From contig NZ_CAXBGE010000010.1 of assembly GCF_963975345.1 (NCBI RefSeq), positions 1 to 64,000 of the forward strand: a stretch of DNA of 64,000 nt, written 5' to 3'. Under the pieces are notes generated by a model. It worked only from the letters and a program-made list of their open reading frames with translations. It was not told the DNA's origin and did no database searches. The first letter of the stretch is position 1, and each line of letters opens with the position of its first letter. A program made the translations under genes and the position numbers. Below are positions 42,972 to 51,144 of this stretch, in pieces. Source of the stretch: Maricaulis sp963975345. GTDB lineage: Bacteria > Pseudomonadota > Alphaproteobacteria > Caulobacterales > Maricaulaceae.

Positions 42972-43850
42972 ATGTCATTTAACACCATCACCTATGCGGT
43001 CGAAGACCATGTCGCGACCATCACGCTGAACCGGCCGCACCGGCTCAATGCCTTCACCTATGAAATGGGCGATGAACTGATTGCCGCCTTCGATGCCAGC
43101 GACGCCGACGATGATGTGCGCGCCGTGATCGTCACCGGCGAGCCGCCAGCCTTTTGTGCCGGTGCCGATTTGTCGATGGGTGCGGAGACGTTCGATCTGA
43201 TCGGACGCTCGCAGGAGAGCGGCGAGTTTGACGCTGCCGATCCGCAATGGCGCGATGCCGGCGGCAAGCTCAATTTGCGCATCTGGGACAGTCTCAAACC
43301 GGTGATCGGCGCGATCAATGGCGCCTCGGTCGGGATCGGCGCGACGATGATCCTGCCGATGGATATCCGGCTGGCCTCGATCGACGCCAAATTCGCCTAC
43401 CCCTTCGCCAAGCGCGGCATTGTCTGGGATGGCTGCGCCAGCTGGTTCCTGCCGCGCGTGGTGGGCATTTCAACCGCGATGGACTGGGGCCTGACCGGGC
43501 GGACCTTCACCGCCGCTGAAGCGTTCGAGGCCGGACTGGTCGCACGCGTGGTACCTGCCGGAGACCTGATGCCCGAAGCGCGCAAGCGGGCGAAAGAGAT
43601 CGTCGAGCGCTGTGCACCGATCTCCGTTGCCCTGATGCGCCGCATGGCCTGGCGCATGCTCGGTGCGAGCCACCCCATGGAAGCGCACCGGGTTGAAACC
43701 CGCGGCATTCTTCAAGCCGGCATCGGACCGGATGCGAAGGAGGGTGTGATGTCCTTTCTGGAAAAGCGCACGCCGGAGTTTCCGCTCAAAGTCTCGACCG
43801 ACCTGCCCGACTGGCATCCCTGGTGGGATAGTGCCGAGGATGATTACTAG
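42972..43850 (+). CDS. Enoyl-CoA hydratase/isomerase family protein
   Basis: A 292-residue crotonase-fold enzyme. Motifs are ITLNRPHRLNAFTYEMGDEL, the first oxyanion-hole strand AFCAGADLSMG, and the second oxyanion loop INGASVGIGATMILPMD. In true hydratases the catalytic acids are two glutamates; the second region here is IVWDGCASWFLPRVVG, with Asp/Gly, so hydratase activity is not certain. AGGGAGGAG precedes the ATG. It may act in fatty-acid oxidation. Confidence 0.9.
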   Translation: MSFNTITYAVEDHVATITLNRPHRLNAFTYEMGDELIAAFDASDADDDVRAVIVTGEPPAFCAGADLSMGAETFDLIGRSQESGEFDAADPQWRDAGGKLNLRIWDSLKPVIGAINGASVGIGATMILPMDIRLASIDAKFAYPFAKRGIVWDGCASWFLPRVVGISTAMDWGLTGRTFTAAEAFEAGLVARVVPAGDLMPEARKRAKEIVERCAPISVALMRRMAWRMLGASHPMEAHRVETRGILQAGIGPDAKEGVMSFLEKRTPEFPLKVSTDLPDWHPWWDSAEDDY

Positions 43851-43928
43851 GCACCCCGGTTCGGAAATCCTCCCACACACCCTGTGGCTGTGCTAGTCTG
43901 GCGTCCTCATTGGCTGTGAGGTTTCGCC

Positions 43929-45413
43929 ATGCCCGGACATGTATTGCTGATCCATGGTTGGAGTGCGCCCGATAAATCCATGGCCGAAGTCGGCCATTTC
44001 CTGACCGCTCACGGCTATCAGATCGCCGATCTCTTCCTGGGCGGTTATCCGTCCATGTCAGACGATGTGAGGGTCGAGGATTCGGCGCGGCGGATGCAGG
44101 CGGTGATCACTGAAATGCAGAGCGATGGGCGGCTGCCGGCCCGCTTCCACCTGATCGTGCACTCGACCGGTGCGCTGGTGGCGCGGCGCTGGCTCGCCGA
44201 TATCTACCCGGAGGGCGGCGGCCCGGTCGACAATTTGCTGATGCTGGCACCGGCCAATTTTGGCTCGCCGCTGGCGACGCTGGGGCGTTCCCTGCTGACG
44301 CGGGTGATCAAGGGCTGGAATCGTGGCTTTCAGACCGGGACGGAATTTCTACACGCGCTCGAGCTTGGCTCACACCTGCAGCAGGACATCGCGCTGATCG
44401 ACCGGCTTTCGCCGGATGGCGAGACTAAGAGCCCCTTCTCGGCCAGTGGCACACGGCCCTTCGTCATCGTCGGCGCCTGCCAGATCCCCGGCACCCAGAT
44501 CCTCGGCGAGGAGGCTTGGGACGGCACGGTGCGCATCGCCAGCGCCAATATCGACCCACAAGGCCTGACCGTCGATTTCACTGACGGCTCGCTGACGGAA
44601 CCAAAGCTGACACCCTGGACCCGGCGCGGCCCGGACAACACACCCTTCGCCGTCTTGCCCGACCGTCATCACCTCACTGTGTTGCGCCCCGATCCGGACC
44701 GGAGCGAATCGAAGGACCCGGCAACGGCGGGCCGCTTGTCGCAACTCATCCTTGACGCGCTGGCGGTGAATACTCCGGCCGGATATGAGCGGGTCGCGAC
44801 GCAATGGACCGCAGTCTGCGATGAAACGCGGCGGCTGGCCCAAGACGGCGAGGAGGCCGACGCCCTGCGCGAGCGCATTCTCGGGCGGGCCAGTGCCGAT
44901 AAAAGCCGCTTCAATGAATTCTACCAGATCGTGGTCGATGCCGTGGATGATAGCGGTCTGCCGGTGACCGATTACCAGGTCTGGCTGACGGCACCGAAAA
45001 TCTCTGGCAAGAACAGCGTCAGCAGCGGCAAGGCGATCACCCGGATCGAGATCGATGCCCACAACAATCTGATCAAGGGCGCCCACCGCAATCGCCGCAA
45101 TAGTGAAAGGCGGGTTCTGCACCTTGATCGCCGCGCCCTGTTGCAGAATGAGGGCTTTCTCAAGAAGACCCTCAGCCGGGCCTATGAGCCAGTCTTGGCA
45201 GCGGCGATCACCGCAGCATCGCCCGGCGAAAAGATTGCCTATTTCTCGAAGGATGCGCGCGAAGGCGGCGGCCTGATCCGGCTGCGTGCGCGCTCGCCGA
45301 GCGAGGCCGAAGACGGGGATCGTTTTCTGCGCCGCTATGCGACGCATTTCATCCGCGTCATCATTCCACGAGTGCTTGATGATGACGTGTTTACGGTCCG
45401 GCCGCTGGAGTAG
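43929..45413 (+). CDS. PGAP1-like alpha/beta hydrolase with a large unknown C-terminal region
   Basis: A 494-residue cytoplasmic protein without a signal peptide. The N-terminal 260 residues are an alpha/beta hydrolase: HVLLIHGWSAPD (oxyanion region), LIVHSTGALVARRW (nucleophile Ser in HSTG, unusual for the more common GxSxG) and LLMLAPANFGSPLA. Residues 290-494 have no family I know; they include a beta-rich segment (FYQIVVDAVDDSGLPVTDYQ) and the RVIIPRVLDDDVF end. The fusion suggests a lipase or effector-like enzyme with an added binding domain. Confidence 0.78.
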   Translation: MPGHVLLIHGWSAPDKSMAEVGHFLTAHGYQIADLFLGGYPSMSDDVRVEDSARRMQAVITEMQSDGRLPARFHLIVHSTGALVARRWLADIYPEGGGPVDNLLMLAPANFGSPLATLGRSLLTRVIKGWNRGFQTGTEFLHALELGSHLQQDIALIDRLSPDGETKSPFSASGTRPFVIVGACQIPGTQILGEEAWDGTVRIASANIDPQGLTVDFTDGSLTEPKLTPWTRRGPDNTPFAVLPDRHHLTVLRPDPDRSESKDPATAGRLSQLILDALAVNTPAGYERVATQWTAVCDETRRLAQDGEEADALRERILGRASADKSRFNEFYQIVVDAVDDSGLPVTDYQVWLTAPKISGKNSVSSGKAITRIEIDAHNNLIKGAHRNRRNSERRVLHLDRRALLQNEGFLKKTLSRAYEPVLAAAITAASPGEKIAYFSKDAREGGGLIRLRARSPSEAEDGDRFLRRYATHFIRVIIPRVLDDDVFTVRPLE

Positions 45414-45615
45414 CTTGCGCCCACATAGGGTGATTGGGAAGCTCACCCAATCGGCTGCACTGGATCGATCCTGCCGGAAACTGGATCCATTTGATTGCGC
45501 TAACAGCGCAGGGGCGAGACGTTCTGTTTCGAGTTCACATCAGAAGGTCAGCGGGCGTAGTTGGATCGAGCCGCTGATAACTACTCGGTTTCCATCTTGG
45601 TGGGGGAGGAACAAC

Positions 45616-46575
45616 ATGTCCCATATCGTGAAAAACAGGTCGCAATCTGGCGGCACGGTCATTCTGGCAGTTGTCGGAGCGTTGCTCTTTGGGCCGCCAG
45701 CCTGGGCCGCCTCTTCACTCGAAACACGAGCCTTGAGCGGCGAGTTCGATCTTGAAGCTCGCCTCCGCTCCTCACTGGAGACGGCTGCGTTGGAGGCCAG
45801 CGCGATCCCGGCTAGCGCCGAGCACCGGACCGGCGTTCCATCCGAGGAAGCATTGTTGGAGCTGATGGGTGACGATTGTCGCGCACCGGATGGGACCCAA
45901 TACTTTACTCGATTTTCTGAGATGTTCGGACCGATTGCGGATGTCGACCTCGAAGGACTGGTGAATCAGGTTTACGACGGTCGAGCACAGCAAGGAGCAT
46001 TCGGCGAAAGCAACCTTCCACCAGACACCTCCCTACCCTCCAAACTCGTGCAAGCCGCTGCGGTGGATACTGCGCTCAGCCGATGGCACGGCTCCCACAT
46101 CGAAGCCCTGATAACAACGAGTGACACCCCCAGGACCCCGGTGGCGATCGTCGCTCGCGCCCGCTGTCAATTGGGGTCGCAGAATGCCGCCTTGCTCCAG
46201 CGTTTCATCGAGGAGGAGGGGTTTCCGAGTGCGGGGGTGTATGGGGATGCGGTCGCGCAGGCAGGCCTCCTGGCACTTAAACATGCCGACCCGGGTAGTG
46301 CGATAGTCGATGAGTATGCGGACTTGGCCGAGATCGCCTTTGAAGAGGGAAATATTGAGCGCGTCCCTTACGCATTCCTTCTGGACAGCCTCGCGAGACT
46401 TCGTGGTCAACCCATGATCTTCGGCACTTATATTCGGTGCGTGGAGGGCCATGCGACGGTGTCGGGTGAAATCGCCGAGCCGGACACCGTTGACGCTCGA
46501 AGAGCGGAATTCGGATTGTGGTCGCTGTCCGAACAGCTCGCACTCATTGAGCCGCACTGTGCTGAATGGGAATGA
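45616..46575 (+). CDS. Exported DUF6624-like protein, atypical codon use
   Basis: A 319-residue protein with an N-terminal Sec-type signal (GGTVILAVVGALLFGPPAWA). The C-terminal part resembles DUF6624: RFIEEEGFPSAGVYGDAVAQ, LLALKHADPG and QPMIFGTYIRC. The family assignment is from memory and moderate. Codons are unlike the neighbours: many CGA, GGA, CCA and CTA and fewer GC-ending codons, suggesting recent acquisition. GAGGAACAAC precedes the ATG. The 202 bases upstream also look less GC-rich. Function unknown. Confidence 0.7.
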   Translation: MSHIVKNRSQSGGTVILAVVGALLFGPPAWAASSLETRALSGEFDLEARLRSSLETAALEASAIPASAEHRTGVPSEEALLELMGDDCRAPDGTQYFTRFSEMFGPIADVDLEGLVNQVYDGRAQQGAFGESNLPPDTSLPSKLVQAAAVDTALSRWHGSHIEALITTSDTPRTPVAIVARARCQLGSQNAALLQRFIEEEGFPSAGVYGDAVAQAGLLALKHADPGSAIVDEYADLAEIAFEEGNIERVPYAFLLDSLARLRGQPMIFGTYIRCVEGHATVSGEIAEPDTVDARRAEFGLWSLSEQLALIEPHCAEWE

Positions 46576-46598
46576 TTCAGGACCCGCGGAGATTTACC

Positions 46599-47504
46599 TT
46601 AAAGCAACACGCCTTCAGCGACCTTGACGGCCTCGCCGCCGATCATCAATTCGGTCAACTTGCCGGCTTCGATCCGCAGCAACATCCGGATATGGCTGGG
46701 ACGGCCCATTTCGAGGCCCTGGTAGAGGCTGATCGAGTGATCGCCATCGCCCAAGCCCCCCTGTTCGGCAATCAAGCCGGCGAAGGCTGCAGCCGCGCTG
46801 CCGGTTGCCGGGTCTTCCATCAGGCCGAGATTGGGGGCGAACATGCGGGCGCGCCAATCGGTGGTGTGGTCGGTCGATGAGGCCTTGGCGACCACGAAGG
46901 CCGCGATCGGCTCATCGCCGCCAAACGCATCGTCAAAGGCCACCGTATTGATGCGGATATTGGCCATCGTCTCGGCGAAGCGCACCGGCACGATGGCGTA
47001 GGGCACGCCGGCCGACCAGATGCCGCCCTGCACCGCAGTCTGCAGGAAATCGCCGGCCTTGAGACCGAGCGCTTCGACGATCGGGTCGAGCTCGGGCAGC
47101 TCGCCGAGATATTCCGGCAGCTTGGGCGCGAAGAAACGCGCCGAGCCCTGGACCGGGCTGGCATAGCGCGCATCGGTGGTGACATCGCCGACGGTCTCTT
47201 CGAGCACATAACGCCGGCGTTTGCCCGGCTCACCGCCAGCCTTGAGCGCGAGGGCGACAGCAGCACCGACCGTGGGATGTCCGGCGAAAGGCAATTCGGT
47301 TTTCGGCGTGAAGATGCGCAGGCCGTAATCGGCCTCTTGGCCTTTCGGCTCGGTGATGAAGACGGTTTCCGACAGGTTGAACTCGGCGGCGATCACCTGC
47401 ATCGCGACATCGTCGAGATCATCGGCTTCGAGCACCACGGCGAGCGGATTGCCGGAAAAGGCCTGATCGGTGAAGACATCAAGGATGAGATAGGGATGCG
47501 GCAT
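46599..47504 (-). CDS. PhzF-family epimerase/isomerase
   Basis: A 301-residue DapF-fold protein. It opens MPHPYLILDVFTDQAFSGNP with the conserved Asn-Pro, then FTPKTELPFAGHPTVGAAVAL, and NLGLMEDPATGSAAAAFAGL near the C-terminus, all PhzF signatures; the catalytic Glu is in AEFNLSETVFI. PhzF isomerises a dihydro-hydroxyanthranilate in phenazine synthesis, but no other phz gene is present, so this is more likely a general PhzF-like isomerase. Convergent with the DUF6624-like gene. Confidence 0.9.
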   Translation of the reverse strand: MPHPYLILDVFTDQAFSGNPLAVVLEADDLDDVAMQVIAAEFNLSETVFITEPKGQEADYGLRIFTPKTELPFAGHPTVGAAVALALKAGGEPGKRRRYVLEETVGDVTTDARYASPVQGSARFFAPKLPEYLGELPELDPIVEALGLKAGDFLQTAVQGGIWSAGVPYAIVPVRFAETMANIRINTVAFDDAFGGDEPIAAFVVAKASSTDHTTDWRARMFAPNLGLMEDPATGSAAAAFAGLIAEQGGLGDGDHSISLYQGLEMGRPSHIRMLLRIEAGKLTELMIGGEAVKVAEGVLL

Positions 47505-47524
47505 GGCTGAGCTCCTGGCGCGGA

Positions 47525-48418
47525 CTAGTCTTCGTCAACCGCTTCAACGTCTTCTTCAGTCAGCCCGCCATCGAGGCGCCAGCCATAGCCATCGCCCTGG
47601 GCGAGGGTTTCGGCCAGCCAAGGCAGGAGCGCGAGGAGCTTTTCCTCCAGCTGCCAGGGCGGATTGATGATGATGACGCCGGCACCCGACAGCTTTCCCT
47701 CGCTGGCCAGATCGCGAATCCACAAATCGGCACGCAGGATTTTTTCCGGCTCGAAGCCCTGTTCGGTGATCAGCCATTCGGTCAGGCCGTTATCGAACCG
47801 GTCAGCGGCCCAGAGATTTTTCAGGGAACGCCAGAAGACATAGGTCCCGATGGGCCATTTCTTCAGCGCCGGCATCACCGCTTCGGCCAGATGCGCCAGC
47901 TCGTCGCGATCCTCAAAGGGCGGGTCGATCAGCACCAGGCCACGCTTTTCTTTCGGCGGCACCAGACCGGTGAGGGCCTTGTAGCCATCGCGATGCTCGA
48001 CCTTGACGCGGCCATCGCGGGCGTAGCGCCGTTCCAGCGTGCGCGCATCGGCCTCGTGCAATTCGCACAACTGGATGCGGTCCATCGGCCGCGCGATACG
48101 GGCGGCGATTTCCGGCGAGCCGGGATATTCGGTCAGGGCGCCGGGATTCATCTCGGCCAACAGGTCGAGATAGGGCTTGAGCGCTGCGGCGACATCATCG
48201 GGCATGTCGGCACCGAGTATGCGGCCGATCCCGTCAACCCATTCCGGGCTGCGAGCCGCCTCGTCGGAGGTGAGGTCATAGGCCCCGATCCCGGCATGGG
48301 TGTCGATCACCCGATAGGGTTTGTCCTTGGCCCCGAGATGATCGAGGCAAAGCGCGAGGATGGCGTGCTTGACGACATCGGCGAAATTTCCGGCGTGGAA
48401 GGCGTGACGATAATTCAT
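47525..48418 (-). CDS. rlmJ: 23S rRNA (adenine(2030)-N(6))-methyltransferase
   Basis: A 297-residue Rossmann methyltransferase. The N-terminus MNYRHAFHAGNFADVVKHA and DTHAGIGAYDL (SAM-binding) identify RlmJ, and the catalytic motif is LVLIDPPFED, the DPPF form. It methylates A2030 of 23S rRNA. The start is at MNYRHAFH, which is nearly invariant in the family; longer frames are rejected. It lies 20 bases after the PhzF-family gene on the same strand. Confidence 0.93.
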   Translation of the reverse strand: MNYRHAFHAGNFADVVKHAILALCLDHLGAKDKPYRVIDTHAGIGAYDLTSDEAARSPEWVDGIGRILGADMPDDVAAALKPYLDLLAEMNPGALTEYPGSPEIAARIARPMDRIQLCELHEADARTLERRYARDGRVKVEHRDGYKALTGLVPPKEKRGLVLIDPPFEDRDELAHLAEAVMPALKKWPIGTYVFWRSLKNLWAADRFDNGLTEWLITEQGFEPEKILRADLWIRDLASEGKLSGAGVIIINPPWQLEEKLLALLPWLAETLAQGDGYGWRLDGGLTEEDVEAVDED

Positions 48419-48562
48419 GGCCGGGCTATAGCGCGGACGCGGTCGCATTTCCATAACGCGCTGCGGCCATACAAAACGGGGGCAAGCCAAGCTGAATCGA
48501 CGGTCGATTCGCCGGCGGGCTTGTCATAGGCTGAAGTCCTGTTTCAAAAGGGGTGAAACCGG

Positions 48563-49339
48563 ATGTTCGTGAAGCTCTATCGGCAAATGCAACGCGATGC
48601 CGAGTTCGACACCCGCCGCCGCTACAAGATCGGCTGGTTGTTCAAGGAAGAGAAGGCGAGCCTGATCTGGGACGCGCCGCAGGCCGTCAGCTTCGATGTG
48701 CCCAAGCCGACAACGTCGAAATCGGCGACGGTGTGTCCAGCGGCAATCGAGTTCGACCGGCGTCATTTCGCGATCAATTGCCCGATCGATCTGCATCTGC
48801 GCATGCAGCCAAACGCCCAAGGCCAGCTGACGCTGACCAATGTCGACGGCCCGATGGCCTCGACCCGCCCGGCCGGCCTGCAGCAAATCCTCGCCCTGTC
48901 ACCGCAAAATGAATGGCGCCATCCCAGCCGGCCAATGCTGCAGATCGCGACGCCTTTCGTCTTCGTCTCCGACGACCCGGTCTATGTGAACCAGTTCCCG
49001 CCCTTCCTGCACTACATGCCGGCGCAGCGGCCCGGTGTGATGCTGTGTGGCCGTTTCCCGATTGATGTCTGGCCGCGCCAGCATATGTGGGCCTTCGAGT
49101 GGCATGACCTGTCGAAGGATTTGATCCTCAAGCGCGGCGAACCGCTCTTCTATGTCCGCTTCGAGACGCCCGACCCGTCGGCGCCGGTCCGGCTGGTGGA
49201 AGCGGAACGCACGCCGGAACTGCTCAGCTTCATCGCCTCGCTCACCGACGTGACCAATTTCGTCAATCAGAGCTTCCAGCTGTTCAAGACCGCGCGCGAA
49301 CGCCGGCCCAAGACGCTGCTGGTGGAGAAGACGCGCTAG
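48563..49339 (+). CDS. Conserved hypothetical protein
   Basis: A soluble 258-residue protein without a signal peptide. Many aromatic and proline residues (NQFPPFLHYMPAQRPG, RHMWAFEWHDL) suggest a compact beta-rich fold. FYVRFETPDP and the C-terminal ARERRPKTLLVEKTR are the other visible blocks. I recall similar proteins (a DUF6065-like group) but cannot confirm it. It stands alone between rlmJ and the tandem carboxypeptidases. Confidence 0.65.
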   Translation: MFVKLYRQMQRDAEFDTRRRYKIGWLFKEEKASLIWDAPQAVSFDVPKPTTSKSATVCPAAIEFDRRHFAINCPIDLHLRMQPNAQGQLTLTNVDGPMASTRPAGLQQILALSPQNEWRHPSRPMLQIATPFVFVSDDPVYVNQFPPFLHYMPAQRPGVMLCGRFPIDVWPRQHMWAFEWHDLSKDLILKRGEPLFYVRFETPDPSAPVRLVEAERTPELLSFIASLTDVTNFVNQSFQLFKTARERRPKTLLVEKTR

Positions 49340-49345
49340 CTGGCA

Positions 49346-49370
49346 TCCATACAAACCGTAACTTCCCCTC
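49346..49370 (+). promoter_or_regulatory. Shared upstream motif of the first S10 carboxypeptidase gene
   Basis: CCATACAAACCGTAACTTCC followed by CCTC matches, with a few changes, CCAACCAAACTGTAACTTTC (51072-51096) before the second copy. Conservation at a similar distance upstream suggests a shared promoter or operator that was duplicated with the gene. Confidence 0.5.
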
Positions 49371-49418
49371 CATCTGTGATCGTCCTAGTGTCCGGTCAAA
49401 CATTTTGGGGAGATCATC

Positions 49419-50903
49419 ATGATACGCATTCTGGCTCTGGCCTTGGCCATGACCTGTCTGACGGGCGGCGCTTTCGCCGACGACGACGCCAGCCCGATTC
49501 CTGAAGCGCGCAGCTTCGAATCCCACGCCCAGGTGACAGTCAACGGACAACGCATCCGCTATACCGCGACTGCCGGCGAGACCTATTTGCGCGATGAAGA
49601 CGGCAATCCAACGGCCTCGATCTTTTCGACCACCTATATCGCGGACGGTCATGCCGATCCGCGTACGCGGCCTGTCGCCTTCATCTTCAATGGCGGCCCC
49701 GGCTCGGCCAGTCTCTGGCTGCATATGGGCGTGTTCGGCCCGCAACATCTGGTCTTGCCAAATGCCCAGGATGACGGCGCCGCACCCTTCGATGTCGTTG
49801 AAAACACCCGTTCCATTCTCGATGTCGCCGATCTGGTCTTCGTCGATCCGGTCGGCACCGGCTGGAGCCGCCCGCTTGGCGAGCATGAAGGTTCGGAATT
49901 CTGGGGCGTTGATGAGGATGGCGAGAGCTTGGCCCAGTTCATCCGGATCTGGCTGTCGGAACACCAGCGCTGGAACTCGCCGAAATACCTGCTCGGCGAA
50001 AGCTATGGCACGCTGCGGATCGGTTCCCTGCTGAACCAGCTGGAGGGCTCCTTCACCGATGTGTCGATCAATGGTGTCGTGCTGATTTCGACCGTGCTCG
50101 ATTTCCGCTTTGACGACACCTCCGAGGGCAATGATATCGGCTATATCGGCCTGATGCCGGGCTATGCCGCGACCGCTTGGTATCATAACCGCGTCGACCA
50201 CTCGGCCTGGAATAACGATATCGAAGCCTTCCTCGCCGAGGCCCGCACTTTCGCGGTTGAGGAATACATGCCCGCCCTGATTTATGGCGTGACGCTGCCG
50301 GCCGACCGCCGGGCGCATATCGTCAGCGAACTCGCACGCTTTACCGGCCTGTCCGAGCAATATCTCGACCGCTCGAATATGCGTGTCTCACTCGGCCGCT
50401 TCCAACGCGAACTCTTGAGGGATCAAGGCCTGTCGGTTGGACGTCTTGATGCGCGTTATACCGGCGTTGAAGTCGATGGTGTCGGCGAACGTCCCGACGA
50501 AGACCCCAGCTTTTACGGTATTGATGGCGGCTTCACCTCGGCCATGCTGGATTATTTCGGCCGGACGCTGGGCGTTGATCTGACGGAATATTATTCCACC
50601 ATTGGCGGCGTTCGCGGCTGGAATTGGGAAACCCGGGAATCCGGTGGCAATAGCTATATCAATGTCGGCCCCTGGATCGCGCGTGCGATGCGGCAGAACT
50701 CCGATCTCCAGGTGATGGTGGCCCAGGGCTATTACGATCTGGCGACGCCCTTCATGGGCGCGGAAATGATGTTCCATCAGCCTGGATATGTGCAGGAGCG
50801 GGTCCATTTCCGTTATTATGACTCAGGTCACATGGTGTATCTCAACGATCCCTCGATGACGGCCCTGACCGAGGATGTGCGCGGCCTGATCAACGACCGC
50901 TAA
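49419..50903 (+). CDS. Exported S10 serine carboxypeptidase, first of a tandem pair
   Basis: A 494-residue secreted peptidase with signal peptide MIRILALALAMTCLTGGAFA. The S10 fold is shown by FIFNGGPGSASLWLHMG (oxyanion hole). The triad is Ser195 in LLGESYGTLR, Asp440 in YYDLATPF and His471 in DSGHMVYL. S10 enzymes remove C-terminal residues from peptides, often at acid pH. The neighbour 240 bases downstream is a close paralogue with the same triad. A terminator-like hairpin follows this gene. Confidence 0.92.
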   Translation: MIRILALALAMTCLTGGAFADDDASPIPEARSFESHAQVTVNGQRIRYTATAGETYLRDEDGNPTASIFSTTYIADGHADPRTRPVAFIFNGGPGSASLWLHMGVFGPQHLVLPNAQDDGAAPFDVVENTRSILDVADLVFVDPVGTGWSRPLGEHEGSEFWGVDEDGESLAQFIRIWLSEHQRWNSPKYLLGESYGTLRIGSLLNQLEGSFTDVSINGVVLISTVLDFRFDDTSEGNDIGYIGLMPGYAATAWYHNRVDHSAWNNDIEAFLAEARTFAVEEYMPALIYGVTLPADRRAHIVSELARFTGLSEQYLDRSNMRVSLGRFQRELLRDQGLSVGRLDARYTGVEVDGVGERPDEDPSFYGIDGGFTSAMLDYFGRTLGVDLTEYYSTIGGVRGWNWETRESGGNSYINVGPWIARAMRQNSDLQVMVAQGYYDLATPFMGAEMMFHQPGYVQERVHFRYYDSGHMVYLNDPSMTALTEDVRGLINDR

Positions 50904-50975
50904 AAGCGGCGCTTCGGCTCGCCGATAGCATCGGCTGCAGCCGCGAAAGCACGCTGGGCTCTTTTGACGCCTGTA

Positions 50976-51007
50976 AAGAAGGCCCCGGCAATTGTCAGGG
51001 CCTTCTT
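50976..51007 (+). terminator. Rho-independent-like terminator after the first S10 gene
   Basis: A 10-bp stem AAGAAGGCCC / GGGCCTTCTT with a 12-base loop follows the first carboxypeptidase. Only short T-runs accompany it (CTTCTT), so termination should be moderate and readthrough to the second gene is possible. Confidence 0.55.
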
Positions 51008-51144
51008 CATGTGCGCCGGCGGCGAAGATCAGCGACGCCCCTACCCCCAAGCGCGCCAAGGCGAATTTCCAGCCAACCAAACTGTAACTTTCCCTCAGGA
51101 CCCCAGCGCTTTAGACCGCCGTGAAATTATTGGAAGGAAACACC

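Noticed and set aside
46599..47504. Phenazine biosynthesis cluster
   Set aside because: Only a PhzF-fold protein is present; no phzA-E or phzG genes are nearby, and this fold is common in other roles.
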